From assembly GCF_038003045.1 (NCBI RefSeq), contig NZ_JBBOOK010000001.1, positions 2,170,001 through 2,234,000 of the forward strand: a DNA stretch of 64,000 bases, written 5' to 3'. The notes below the pieces were generated by a model. The model searched no databases. It had not been told where the DNA came from and saw only the letters and a list, made by a program, of their open reading frames with translations. This DNA is from Sporosarcina sp. FSL W7-1349. Its GTDB lineage: Bacteria; Bacillota; Bacilli; Bacillales_A; Planococcaceae. The number at the start of each line of letters is the position of its first letter. The first letter of the stretch is position 1. The position numbers and the translations under genes are program-made. Positions 25,804 through 34,172 of this stretch are shown here, piece by piece.

Positions 25804-26241
25804 ATGAAATCGTTTAAAATGTTGTCCGTCAGCATCCTGGACGACGATCAAATGAAGGATTTTCCGCTGATCGACGGGATTATCATCAATCAGGAAAACA
25901 GCCACCATATGTGGGTGTTGGAACTGTTCATCGACGAAAAATATCAGGAAACGTTCGAAAACTGGAAAGCCGCCGACGAGCTGCTGGAAGCCAAAGTAGT
26001 CATTTCTTACCCGGAAAATGAACCAGCCGCCTTCCGCGTCGCCGTCGAAGCAGTCAAAAAAATTGGCGACAATATTTCGGTCTTAATGAAAGGCCGACTA
26101 AAACGAGCCCGTTCCCAATACGCGGAACAACTTCTCGAAGAGCTGATTGGCGAAGGCCTCGACGGCGGCGACCTGCTCCGCCGCTTCGAATCCGACATGC
26201 GCTCCCGCCCACGGTTGAAAAAAGATAGGAAGAATAGTTGA
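25804..26241 (+). CDS. ywpF: YwpF-like protein
   Basis: 145 aa from ATG 25804 after GAGGAGGGG. The beginning MKSFKMLSVSILDDDQ and the body with IINQENSHHMWVLELFID and VVISYPENEPAAFRV match the YwpF family of small stress-related Bacillales proteins, here with a basic tail. An extended -10 (TGGTATACT) lies at 25767-25775. It is divergent from ssbB, as expected from the conserved order. Its molecular role is not known. Confidence 0.75.
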   Translation: MKSFKMLSVSILDDDQMKDFPLIDGIIINQENSHHMWVLELFIDEKYQETFENWKAADELLEAKVVISYPENEPAAFRVAVEAVKKIGDNISVLMKGRLKRARSQYAEQLLEELIGEGLDGGDLLRRFESDMRSRPRLKKDRKNS

Positions 26242-26252
26242 GAGTTGTGAAT

Positions 26253-26277
26253 GCCGCCTGGAGAGGGCGGTTTTTTT
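26253..26277 (+). terminator. terminator after ywpF
   Basis: CCGCC / GGCGG around TGGAGAG, followed by seven T. Confidence 0.85.
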
Positions 26278-26294
26278 GTGGGGATGGGGGGATG

Positions 26295-26458
26295 GGTGTG
26301 TGGGTTATGGCGCGGGATACGGGGTTATGAGCAGGGACGAACGTTTATGAGCGCGGGCACGGAGTTATGAGCGGGGAACAAACGGCTATGAGCGCAAATC
26401 CGGGGTTATGAGCGCGGAACAAACAATTATGGGCGCAGGACACGCAGTTTTTAATTAT
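26295..26458 (+). repeat. repeat array C2 (family C)
   Basis: About seven units of 20-22 bp with cores TTATGAGCGC or TTATGAGCRGG, between the ywpF terminator and the hairpin of the convergent NERD gene. No gene is supported. Confidence 0.8.
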
Positions 26459-26481
26459 AAGAACAATAGATTGGACCATGA

Positions 26482-26519
26482 ATGCTAAAACGCTTGCAAA
26501 TTATGAAGCGTTTTAGCAT
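26482..26519 (-). terminator. hairpin after second NERD gene
   Basis: A 14-bp perfect stem (ATGCTAAAACGCTT with its complement) around a 10-base loop, seven bases after the stop. It lacks a long T-run, so termination may be partial. Confidence 0.6.
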
Positions 26520-26525
26520 CCTGCT

Positions 26526-27473
26526 TTATTCCATTACATAATAAGCACCTCGGCGCTCCCCCCTTTTAGTTAGCCCGGAACGCAGTAAGAGCCTCTTGGC
26601 AACATGAGGGTTTTTCAAGAATGTAAACTCACGGAATTCTTTATTTGTAATTCGCTTGCTGATAAGGCAAGTCCAGTCGGCGAGCGCGTCATGGTGACAG
26701 GTTGTGCTAGCGTGCTTACAATGTGGACAGCCCCATTTTCTCTGAATCCATTCCATTTGGCGGCAGCCGCAAGATGGGCAGATGACGCCGAACAGAATAT
26801 CCTCCCGTGCCAAGCCCATTGTTTCAATCATCGGAAACGGATCATACTCTTGATGATGTTTTCTTACTGAAATAGCCAAGTTTTGAATTTTTTCTCTCCT
26901 TATTATTTCATTCTCCACCGGCAATGTCCTTAAATAATTCGGGACTTCATTAGTAAAGAGAATCTTGATTTCCAGCTCTTCCTCCATCATCAATTCATTT
27001 GTAAATGCGAAAGCCACAATTGTTTTGATGGGCAAATTGATCTTCCTTTGCACGAGCCAATTGTTCAGTAAATATTGTTTACGCTCTAGCTCGACGATGG
27101 GACTACTCATCACTTTTCGTTCGCCCGACGGTAGTTCTCGGATGAATTGGGTTGGTTTGGACTTGATCCATATCTTCCCCGCATAATTTTTCACTTCAAA
27201 AATTACGATAAATGCTGGGGTAATTAATATGGAATCCATTTGAAAATAGATTCCGTCCTGTTTCAGACAAATGTCATGCAGGATAGCATATGGATAATTA
27301 GGTCTGAACTCTTTCATATGCTTATCAAAATCCGATTCTCCCCCAAACCCCGCTTTCGTGTTCCGATAATTTTCCCGAATTTGTTGATATTTTGCATGAT
27401 CTGGATGAAGACGTCTCATTAAAGCTGCCGTGCCTACTAAGTTTTTCGGCATCGTTCTTTCTTTAAGGATCAT
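26526..27473 (-). CDS. NERD domain protein with zinc ribbon (paralogue)
   Basis: 315 aa from ATG 27473, eight bases after AGGAGGG. NERD signatures: AGFGGESDFDKHM, the Asp of FQMDSILIT and the E-x-K of VIFEVKNYAG. Two CxxC pairs (CPSCGC, CPHCKH) form a zinc ribbon near residue 250, and a helical tail follows. It matches the protein at 8548-9537 along its length, which helped fix that start. Both genes are flanked on both sides by repeat arrays. A nuclease-like role is suggested by the fold; substrate unknown. Confidence 0.85.
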   Translation of the reverse strand: MILKERTMPKNLVGTAALMRRLHPDHAKYQQIRENYRNTKAGFGGESDFDKHMKEFRPNYPYAILHDICLKQDGIYFQMDSILITPAFIVIFEVKNYAGKIWIKSKPTQFIRELPSGERKVMSSPIVELERKQYLLNNWLVQRKINLPIKTIVAFAFTNELMMEEELEIKILFTNEVPNYLRTLPVENEIIRREKIQNLAISVRKHHQEYDPFPMIETMGLAREDILFGVICPSCGCRQMEWIQRKWGCPHCKHASTTCHHDALADWTCLISKRITNKEFREFTFLKNPHVAKRLLLRSGLTKRGERRGAYYVME

Positions 27474-27526
27474 TTTTTTCCCTCCTTCTTTGAGATTATC
27501 AAACAAATTTGATATTTGAAACAGAT

Positions 27527-27555
27527 TCCCTCAAAATAGAATTTTGAGGGTTTTA
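27527..27555. other. perfect hairpin upstream of NERD gene
   Basis: CCCTCAAAAT and ATTTTGAGGG flank a 3-base loop, then TTTT on the plus strand. With no plus-strand gene before it, it may be an operator or leader hairpin for the NERD gene rather than a terminator. Confidence 0.45.
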
Positions 27556-27659
27556 ATTATAATTGCTTGACAAGTATTTAATTTCGTGTATTTCAACATC
27601 TGATACTTACTATAAGTAAAAGGGGGGATAATGCGTGAGGGTTAAGAAGTGGAATGTTA

Positions 27660-28080
27660 GTTATGAAAGCATGGGTATAAGTAAGCGTTCCGGATGTGGA
27701 CACACACGTTATGAGGACGAGCAAATTTATATCAGCGGGGACACACGCGTTATGGGCGCGGGCGCACTCGTTATGAGCGGGGAACCTTCGCAGGAGCGCT
27801 AACCAATCTCATATCAGCGAGGATACACGCGTTATGAGCACGGGCGCACCTGTTATGAGCGGGAGCCGCCATTCGCTAGGAGCGCTAACCAATCTCATAT
27901 CAGCGGAGACACATGTGGTATGGGCGCGGGCGCACAAGATATGAGCGGGAATCCATTCGCTATAAGCGCGCCCCACATGTATATGAGCGAGTATTCACAC
28001 GTTATGAGCGCGACCCATAGGATATGAGCGGCGGACGCAGAATTATGAGCGTGCCGATGCTAGTTATGAGTGCGGTGCAC
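27660..28080 (+). repeat. repeat array C3 (family C, with longer duplications)
   Basis: Units of about 20-21 bp have cores TTATGAGCG, TATATCAGCG and TATGGGCGC. A longer motif AGGAGCGCTAACCAATCTCA appears twice (near 27793 and 27878) with its flanks, so segments of several units were duplicated. The array lies beyond the lipoprotein terminator. A short frame with GTG 27635 and GGGG ahead runs into it (to 27802) but is unconvincing. Confidence 0.82.
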
Positions 28081-28098
28081 AAAGCCCAGTTAGTCAGG

Positions 28099-28134
28099 AA
28101 AAAACCGTCCCTTGCCATGGCGAGGGACGGTTTT
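28099..28134 (-). terminator. terminator after lipoprotein gene
   Basis: AAAACCGTCCCT and AGGGACGGTTTT around a 10-base loop. Strong. Confidence 0.88.
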
Positions 28135-28148
28135 AATTCGGCTTGCGG

Positions 28149-28541
28149 TTAGCGGTTGTTGGTACCGTTCATGTTGTTATTGTTTTTCCGGTTGTTATTC
28201 AGGTCATCATCGTTAACGTTGTCACGTGGAGTGGTGGTCGTGTCGCCGTTATCGATCCCGTTGTTCATATCGGTGCCGTCTATGATGCCGTCACGTACCC
28301 GGTTGTCATTGCCGTTATCGATGCCATCGAGGTTAGGCCCGGTTTGCCCATTGTTGTTTACACCGTTGTTGTTCACATCAGGTGTCCAATCCCGGGTCCG
28401 GTCTTCCAGGTTTTCCATCGGCGTTTCGTTGTTGTTCGGCACTGCCCCATTATTGTCGTTGTTTCCGTTATCCCCGTTGTTGTTACAAGCCGCAAGGACA
28501 AGACCCGACATGAAAACGAGCGGTAAGACTTTTTTGAACAT
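28149..28541 (-). CDS. asparagine-rich lipoprotein
   Basis: 130 aa from ATG 28541 with AAAGGAGGG upstream. A lipoprotein signal with lipobox LAAC (residues about 15-18) is followed by an almost purely polar chain of Asn, Asp, Gly and Thr with no folded domain in view. It would be anchored to the outer face of the membrane by Cys-18. Low complexity makes homology unusable; function unknown. Confidence 0.72.
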   Translation of the reverse strand: MFKKVLPLVFMSGLVLAACNNNGDNGNNDNNGAVPNNNETPMENLEDRTRDWTPDVNNNGVNNNGQTGPNLDGIDNGNDNRVRDGIIDGTDMNNGIDNGDTTTTPRDNVNDDDLNNNRKNNNNMNGTNNR

Positions 28542-28666
28542 GAAAAATTCCCTCCTTTCCACAAGCCGTTTATCATACAGACCGTATGATATTTGTAGGT
28601 TGGCTCGAAAAGAGGGAATTATCCATGCTTCTGCTATTATTTAAAGGAGCGGCGCAGTCGGCCGGC

Positions 28667-29059
28667 TCAGCGATGGTTTTGTATATAATTTTTCAATAAG
28701 TTTTCCACGTATAAAGCTTCGGCTTTGCACTCATATTCATAATGGGTGCCAAGCTCTTCTTGCATCATTTGAATCGTGGCGATCTGTTCTTCGGATGGCG
28801 GTTCACTCAAGATGCGCTCAATGATTTCATTGATGCGATCGGCCAGGTCTTGGTGAAATTTAGGATCCTGTTTCATCGCAACGGGAATTTTGTTGTACCA
28901 GAGCGCTTTTGTCGTAATGTACTCGCGCCAACTGGCAAAATAATCATCGATGCTGAACCGTTCCTCGCTCCATTCGATATTGCTCATATATTGTTCAAAC
29001 GTTTGTGTGATAGATCTGGTGATACTGCTTTTAATATTTGGAGATAAATCTTTGAACAT
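28667..29059 (-). CDS. conserved-looking hypothetical protein, helical, 130 aa
   Basis: ATG 29059 follows TAGGAGGG at about ten bases. The sequence MFKDLSPNIKSSITRSITQT starts a wholly alpha-helical, charged protein with no signal or membrane segment. Trp-rich stretches (WSEERFSIDDYFASWREY, ALWYNKIPVAM) suggest a folded bundle. I do not recognise a family. It sits just downstream of fabZ (91-bp gap). Confidence 0.65.
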   Translation of the reverse strand: MFKDLSPNIKSSITRSITQTFEQYMSNIEWSEERFSIDDYFASWREYITTKALWYNKIPVAMKQDPKFHQDLADRINEIIERILSEPPSEEQIATIQMMQEELGTHYEYECKAEALYVENLLKNYIQNHR

Positions 29060-29150
29060 CCAGTTGTACCCTCCTACTATAAAAGTGCGTCGCCGTGTAG
29101 GCACGACACTGCACTGACCATTGTAACGAAATTTCAAGTTCCTTGCAAAT

Positions 29151-29588
29151 TTAGTTTCCGCTGGCCGGTCCGAGCGCAAATGTCATTTCCGTTTCGCACG
29201 CAATTTCTCCATCGACGGTCGCTACCGCTTTCCCCTTACCAATTGAGCCGCGCAACCGGACGATTTCCACTTCCAGGCGCAATGTATCGCCCGGCGTCAC
29301 TTGCCGTTTGAAACGACAGTTGTCGATGCCTGCGAAGAAAGCGAGCCGTCCTTTGTTTTCCTCTTTTAGTAGCATGGCCACCGCTCCAACCTGTGCAAGC
29401 GCTTCCACGATGAGAACTCCGGGCATGACGGGATAGCCTGGGAAATGACCGTTGAAAAAGTCTTCATTGACCGTCACGTTTTTGAGGCCAACCGCCCGTT
29501 TTCCCTCTTCGATTTCCAGAATCCGATCCACGAGCAGGAAAGGATAACGATGCGGGATGATTTCTTGTATTTGACTTGCTGTAAGCAT
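29151..29588 (-). CDS. fabZ: 3-hydroxyacyl-ACP dehydratase
   Basis: 145 aa with the hot-dog fold motifs of Fab[14 protein letters not shown], catalytic His in [12 protein letters not shown] and Glu in VEALAQVG. It dehydrates 3-hydroxyacyl-ACP in fatty acid elongation. The start follows AGGAGG. Location upstream of flhO-flhP-mbl matches B. subtilis. Confidence 0.96.
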   Translation of the reverse strand: MLTASQIQEIIPHRYPFLLVDRILEIEEGKRAVGLKNVTVNEDFFNGHFPGYPVMPGVLIVEALAQVGAVAMLLKEENKGRLAFFAGIDNCRFKRQVTPGDTLRLEVEIVRLRGSIGKGKAVATVDGEIACETEMTFALGPASGN

Positions 29589-29634
29589 AGCATTTCCTCC
29601 TGATGGTGCGTTATGTAAAAAATGAAAGAGCCGC

Positions 29635-29964
29635 TTACGACTCTTTTCCGTTCATTATATCAAAGATATGTGTCCATGTTTCCTTTTTCAGCACTTCGCT
29701 TGGTTGGCCGTCTCCGAGATAGCCGTAACCGATCATTGCCCCTAGAATGGCTGCGCCCGCCAATAGCAAGAGGACCAGGATGATGCGGAGCCAAATCGGC
29801 AAGATCCGAATCTGGACCCATTTCCGGCTTTCCTCCGATTGCCCGGTCTCTTCCTTCTTTTTCCGTTCATGCCGGGAGGCACGTAACGATCGTTTGGCCG
29901 GTACTTCGGTTTCCAGCCGCTCCCGACCGACCTGATTGGAACCATACCGTTTTTCATCTGTCAT
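29635..29964 (-). CDS. epuA: EpuA-type small membrane protein (annotated RNA polymerase beta-like)
   Basis: 109 aa. A long charged cytoplasmic N-terminus precedes the family signature [19 protein letters not shown] and a short outside tail with the GYGYLGDG and TWTHIFDI blocks. This small family is labelled DNA-directed RNA polymerase subunit beta in databases, but it has no polymerase domain; it is a one-span membrane protein. It is found after flhP in related genomes. Confidence 0.78.
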   Translation of the reverse strand: MTDEKRYGSNQVGRERLETEVPAKRSLRASRHERKKKEETGQSEESRKWVQIRILPIWLRIILVLLLLAGAAILGAMIGYGYLGDGQPSEVLKKETWTHIFDIMNGKES

Positions 29965-30132
29965 ATCCGATACTCCCTAGTTCTCTAATCTCTGGCTGCC
30001 GGTAGCCGGACTATGCCGAGACCCTTCATCCGGGTCATCCGGTCTAAACCTCTCGATGGCTTGGACCGCCCCTCTATCGTAACAGACTTTCGCTGCTTTT
30101 CATCAAAAAAGTATTATTCTCGCTGCTGGCAA

Positions 30133-30969
30133 TTATCGGATGCCGTTGATGAGGCCGAGCATCTGGTCCGCCAACGTCACCGTGCGTGCATTAAATTGAT
30201 AGGAACGCTGGACGGAAATCAAATCAGTCATTTCCTTCTCATAGTTGACGTTGGATGCTTCGAGTGCCTGGTTTTGCAATCCGATTCCGTTCCGGTCCGC
30301 CCCTTGGATCTCGGTGAGGATGTCTGCTTCATTGACCCCTAAATCTGCCAAGTTTTCCGGAAGGGCGAAATTGGTCGCAGATAGGCGTGTCATGACGTTC
30401 GACCGCTCCATCACAGTGATGCCGAGCTCCGCTTGTCCGACTGTTCCGTCCGTGAACGTCATTTCCAATACTCCGCCCGGCTGGACTTTATAGCTTTGTA
30501 CGTTATCGGCAAACGTGATCGGCTGCCCCGCGCTGTTCGCAACCGGGTAGCCATCGCCCGTCACGAGCATCAATTGGCCGTTTGCCACCGGTGACACGTA
30601 GAAGTTCCCTTGCCGCGTATAGACGGTCTGCTCGCCGTTTTCCCCGGGCATTAGAATATTGAAATGCTGCTTCGGTTCCGTCAGCGCGAAATCGAGTTCC
30701 CGGCCCGTCATTTGCAAGGAGCCGATCTTCCAATTGATCTGCGTTTGTCCAAGGACCGCACCGGTTCCGTAGCGAATGCCGAGCGGCGATTGCCGCGGTG
30801 CCTCGTCCGCCTTGTCATTGTTGAATTGCTGATAAAGGAGCTCATGGAAGCTCGCTTCATTCGATTTATAGCCATGCGTGCTCGCATTGGCCAAGTTATT
30901 GCCGATTATATCAAATTGGTGTTGTAATTGATTGAGCGTATTGGTCGCTGTCGCCATCGTGCGGATCAT
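30133..30969 (-). CDS. flhP: flagellar hook-basal body protein FlhP
   Basis: 278 aa of the FlgG/FlgF rod family. The N-terminal rod motif is NTLNQLQHQFDIIGNNLANA and the C-terminal motif LEASNVNYEKEMTDLISVQRSYQFNAR. It forms the distal rod of the flagellar basal body outside the membrane. It follows flhO by 31 bp in one operon. Confidence 0.93.
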   Translation of the reverse strand: MIRTMATATNTLNQLQHQFDIIGNNLANASTHGYKSNEASFHELLYQQFNNDKADEAPRQSPLGIRYGTGAVLGQTQINWKIGSLQMTGRELDFALTEPKQHFNILMPGENGEQTVYTRQGNFYVSPVANGQLMLVTGDGYPVANSAGQPITFADNVQSYKVQPGGVLEMTFTDGTVGQAELGITVMERSNVMTRLSATNFALPENLADLGVNEADILTEIQGADRNGIGLQNQALEASNVNYEKEMTDLISVQRSYQFNARTVTLADQMLGLINGIR

Positions 30970-31000
30970 GCGTGTTGGCCCCTTTCACTTAAGAGAGAAT

Positions 31001-31840
31001 TCACGTGACTCGTCCGACTTCCGTCACAGTCTTTTCCATGCTTCGGTCGTATGCTTGCAAGATCTTTTGATTTGCCTCGAACGCGCGATAAGCGGTGAGC
31101 ATGTCGGTCATCGCCCGGGCTGCATCCACGTTGGAAGCTTCCAAATACCGTTGCTGCATCGAGTAAGTGACGCCTGCGACGCCAGCTGCAGCCGGCAGAT
31201 CGCCTCCACCTTCTTGGACGAATGTCCCGTTGCCAAGTTTCATAAGCGTATCAGGACGCTGGGCAAATGAAACACCGAGTGTCGCCACTTCGTTGTCCCC
31301 ATCCATGATAACACCTTCACTCGTGATGTGGAAATCATCATTTTGCAATTCGATGCGCTGGCCGTTTTCATCCAACACATAATAACCCGCCGGATGCGTC
31401 AGAAAACCGTTCGGATCGAGTGCAAAGTTGCCGTTTTTCGTATAATGTTCCGTGCCGCCTTCATTTTCTAACCGGAAGAAGATCGCACCTTGGATCCCCG
31501 TTTCCTCATCTGGTGGCAGCAGCCCATCGATCAAGGCCACATCCGTATTCAACCCCGTTTCCCGCAATTGCCCTTGGGTAAACAGCGGAAGGGTTTCCTG
31601 CATATAGACACCCGTCGAAATCGGGCCGACTGGCGAGAGGCCTTTCATTTGAAATCCGTTCTTCGTCGGGATCCGGGCCGTCTCAATACTTGACATGAAC
31701 ATTTCCGGGAAGGAACGGATGACGGACTGGTCCGCCTTGAACCCCGGTGTATTCGCATTGGCAATATTATTCGCCAGCAACTCCGTCTTCCGTTGCTGGG
31801 CGATCATCCCTGATCCGACTGTATAAAATCCGCGAAACAT
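31001..31840 (-). CDS. flhO: flagellar hook-basal body protein FlhO
   Basis: 279 aa, paralogous to FlhP. N-terminus FYTVGSGMIAQQRKTELLAN, then NIANANTPGFKADQSV; C-terminus LEASNVDAARAMTDMLTAYRAFEAN. Start after AAGGAGG. Together with FlhP it builds the rod; the presence of the pair says the organism is motile or was recently. Confidence 0.93.
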   Translation of the reverse strand: MFRGFYTVGSGMIAQQRKTELLANNIANANTPGFKADQSVIRSFPEMFMSSIETARIPTKNGFQMKGLSPVGPISTGVYMQETLPLFTQGQLRETGLNTDVALIDGLLPPDEETGIQGAIFFRLENEGGTEHYTKNGNFALDPNGFLTHPAGYYVLDENGQRIELQNDDFHITSEGVIMDGDNEVATLGVSFAQRPDTLMKLGNGTFVQEGGGDLPAAAGVAGVTYSMQQRYLEASNVDAARAMTDMLTAYRAFEANQKILQAYDRSMEKTVTEVGRVT

Positions 31841-31897
31841 AAGCCTGACCTCCTTATACTTATTTTCGGCATAACTCTATTCATTTCAATCTCTAGT

Positions 31898-32890
31898 TTA
31901 CACCATCGATGCTTTACCCATATTTTCTAATAAAACCCCGGTTCCGATCGCGACACAATCCAATGGACTTTCGGCAATGAACACCGGGACCTTCAACTCT
32001 TCCGCAAGCAACTGGTCAATCCCGTGCAACAAGGCGCCGCCGCCTGTCAGGAAAATCCCCCGGTCGATCGTATCCGCTGACAGTTCAGGCGGTGTCTTCT
32101 CTAAAACATTTTTAGCCGCTTGGACGATCAAATAAATCGATTCCTTGAGAGCTTCCCCGATCTCCTGCGAATTGACGGTGATCGTGCGGGGCAGCCCCGT
32201 AACGAGATCACGTCCGCGGATATCGATTTCTTCCTTCCGGCCGCCTGGGAACACAGTGCCGACATTGATTTTGATATCTTCAGCTGTCCGTTCCCCAATC
32301 AGCAGTTTGTACTCTTTTTTAATATAATTCGTAATATCCGTATCAAATGTATCTCCTGCTACTTTAATAGACTGCGAGGTTACGATATCGCCCATTGACA
32401 GAACGGCCACGTCGGTCGTACCGCCTCCGATATCGATGACCATATTGCCGCTCGGCTGGAAAATGTCCATTCCTGCGCCGACTGCCGACACTTTTGGTTC
32501 CTCTTCGAGATAGATCTGTTTGCCGCCCGATTTTTCCGCGGCTTGCCGGATTGCCTTCTGCTCGACACTCGTAATATTGGTCGGACAACAAATGAGGATG
32601 CGAGGCTTGGATAAAAACCCTTTGACATTCAATTTATTAATAAAATGGCGAAGCATCGCCTCTGTCACGTCAAAATCCGCAATGACTCCGTCTTTCATCG
32701 GCCGGATGGCAATGATATTCCCCGGTGTCCGCCCAACCATCTGTCTCGCTTCTTCGCCCACGGCCAGCACTTTATTTGTCTTTTTATCTACGGCTACGAC
32801 CGAGGGTTCATTCAATACGATCCCTTTTCCTTTTACATGAATCAGGACATTGGCTGTGCCAAGGTCTATCCCGATATCTTTTGAAAACAT
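31898..32890 (-). CDS. mbl: MreB-like actin homologue Mbl
   Basis: 330 aa. Actin-fold motifs: DLGTANVLIHVKGKGIVLNE, VIDIGGGTTDVAVLS, FLTGGGALL. It polymerises under the membrane and guides lateral wall synthesis. Position between flhO and spoIIID identifies it as Mbl rather than MreB. It seems to have its own transcript. Confidence 0.95.
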   Translation of the reverse strand: MFSKDIGIDLGTANVLIHVKGKGIVLNEPSVVAVDKKTNKVLAVGEEARQMVGRTPGNIIAIRPMKDGVIADFDVTEAMLRHFINKLNVKGFLSKPRILICCPTNITSVEQKAIRQAAEKSGGKQIYLEEEPKVSAVGAGMDIFQPSGNMVIDIGGGTTDVAVLSMGDIVTSQSIKVAGDTFDTDITNYIKKEYKLLIGERTAEDIKINVGTVFPGGRKEEIDIRGRDLVTGLPRTITVNSQEIGEALKESIYLIVQAAKNVLEKTPPELSADTIDRGIFLTGGGALLHGIDQLLAEELKVPVFIAESPLDCVAIGTGVLLENMGKASMV

Positions 32891-33032
32891 TCCTCAATTT
32901 TCCCCTTCCGAAATTCCCGTATATGTACTCTCCTAACTTATAATTTTACCATAGTTATCCGGTAGTGAACATACTTTGGTACCAGGAACCATGAAATATT
33001 TTGGATATTCTCTTACACTTTACTTCCAAAGT

Positions 33033-33072
33033 AAAAGGACGGTCGGCATTGTTCACGACACGTCCTTTTTTC
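33033..33072 (-). terminator. terminator after spoIIID
   Basis: AAAAGGACG / CGTCCTTTT with a long loop and T-rich flank. It abuts the spoIIID stop. Confidence 0.75.
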
Positions 33073-33342
33073 CTATTCATCGCCGATCTTCTTCGTTTCA
33101 TTCATCCATTTGATGCGTGTCGCCTCGCCGCCGCGTAGATGTCTGACAGACTTATGGTAGGCCAATATTTTGGCGACTTCCTCCGATAAGGCCAGGTCGA
33201 CGTTGGGTAAGCGGTCCGTGAGATCTTTATGGACTGTGCTCTTGGAATACCCCGTCGCTTTCGCCAGCGCCCGCACTGTAAGTCCCGTTTCCAGCAACAT
33301 GTTGCCGAGGCGCACGCATCGCCTCCGTATTTGCTCGTGCAC
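33073..33342 (-). CDS. spoIIID: sporulation transcription factor SpoIIID
   Basis: 89 aa from GTG 33342, after GGAAGAGGGC. The HTH is RALAKATGYSKSTVHKDLTD and the C-terminal basic helix carries HKSVRHLRGGEATRIKW, both diagnostic. It binds DNA in the mother cell and adjusts the sigma-E regulon toward sigma-K. The longer in-frame extension to 33468 is not supported. A sigma-E-type promoter precedes it. Confidence 0.95.
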   Translation of the reverse strand: MHEQIRRRCVRLGNMLLETGLTVRALAKATGYSKSTVHKDLTDRLPNVDLALSEEVAKILAYHKSVRHLRGGEATRIKWMNETKKIGDE

Positions 33343-33379
33343 GCCCTCTTCCTTTCCTGTCAGCTCCGTATCTTCCTTC

Positions 33380-33408
33380 ATCTTATGCGGCAAATGCGGC
33401 AGGTATGC
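33380..33408 (-). promoter_or_regulatory. sigma-E-type promoter of spoIIID
   Basis: On the minus strand GCATACC (-35) and CATAAGAT (-10) are separated by 14 bases, close to the mother-cell sigma-E consensus. Confidence 0.45.
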
Positions 33409-33450
33409 GGAAATGACGGGATTTCTGGAGGGTCGCGGGAGATATTCTAT

Positions 33451-33490
33451 GGAAAAAGAAAAAGCCACTCCAGTTTCATTGGAATGGCTT
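33451..33490 (-). terminator. terminator after spoIIQ
   Basis: AAGCCACTCCA / TGGAATGGCTT with a 7-base loop; on the minus strand TTTTTCTTTTT follows. Confidence 0.75.
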
Positions 33491-33499
33491 CAAGGAATC

Positions 33500-34162
33500 T
33501 TATTGGAATCCGAGATAAGTACGCGGATTTTTTGTGACGCCGTCTTCTTTCACTTCGAAATGCAAGTAGATGCCCGCTTCCGGGTTCCACTCATTTTCCG
33601 TGGCAGTTGCGATGGCTTGTCCTTGCACGACTTCCTCATCCGGTTTGACCATGACGCCTGTCAAGGAACCATACGTCGTTTCCTTGCCATCCGCGTGAGT
33701 GATTGTCACTTCACTTCCCTTGAACGGATCGTCGATGACTTCCTTCACTTTTCCACTCATGGCGGCGACCACTTCAAACGGTTCGCCTCCTACCGAGATG
33801 CAGACACCCGTATTCGTCACATATTTCTGATCGAAGACGAGCAGTGCGCTCTCCCGCATTTCCTCACTCGCGCCGGCATCATAATATTCATGTAGAATAA
33901 CTGCATCATCGAGTAATGTTTCGGCGAATGGGTATTTCAACGTCTCGTTTCCTGCGTTTGTCTCTACTACGACGGAATCGCTCGGATCTTTGCCTGCCAT
34001 ATCGGCTTGTTCAGAGGAATCGCTTTTCATGAATGCGTTATACCCCCAGATCATACCGACGAAGACAACCGCGATGGCTGAATACAGGACAGGCCAGAAC
34101 CAATTGTTTTTCTTTGAACCTTTGTTCATTTGAGAAGGGGATTTCGGTTTTTCTTCTCGCAT
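33500..34162 (-). CDS. spoIIQ: stage II sporulation protein SpoIIQ, LytM domain without active site
   Basis: 220 aa from ATG 34162 with GAGGTG ahead. One N-terminal membrane span (WFWPVLYSAIAVVFVGMIWG) is followed by a LytM/M23 domain facing the intermembrane space of the forespore. The metal site is degenerate: the His-x3-Asp position reads TNTGVCIS, and HxH reads YLH in GIYLHFEV. So, as in B. subtilis, it should serve as a scaffold binding SpoIIIAH during engulfment, not as a peptidase. A sigma-F promoter lies within the end of spoIID. Confidence 0.92.
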   Translation of the reverse strand: MREEKPKSPSQMNKGSKKNNWFWPVLYSAIAVVFVGMIWGYNAFMKSDSSEQADMAGKDPSDSVVVETNAGNETLKYPFAETLLDDAVILHEYYDAGASEEMRESALLVFDQKYVTNTGVCISVGGEPFEVVAAMSGKVKEVIDDPFKGSEVTITHADGKETTYGSLTGVMVKPDEEVVQGQAIATATENEWNPEAGIYLHFEVKEDGVTKNPRTYLGFQ

Positions 34163-34172
34163 TGTCATCACC

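Noticed and set aside
25540..25908. N-terminal extension of ssbB to 25908
   Set aside because: It crosses the divergent promoter region; the TTG with AAGGAGG and family alignment fix the start at 25539.
27635..27802. 55-codon frame from GTG running into array C3
   Set aside because: Has a purine-rich site upstream but most of it is repeat translation; kept only as a remark.
33500..34162. Active M23 peptidase
   Set aside because: The zinc ligands of the LytM domain are replaced; it is the scaffold protein SpoIIQ.
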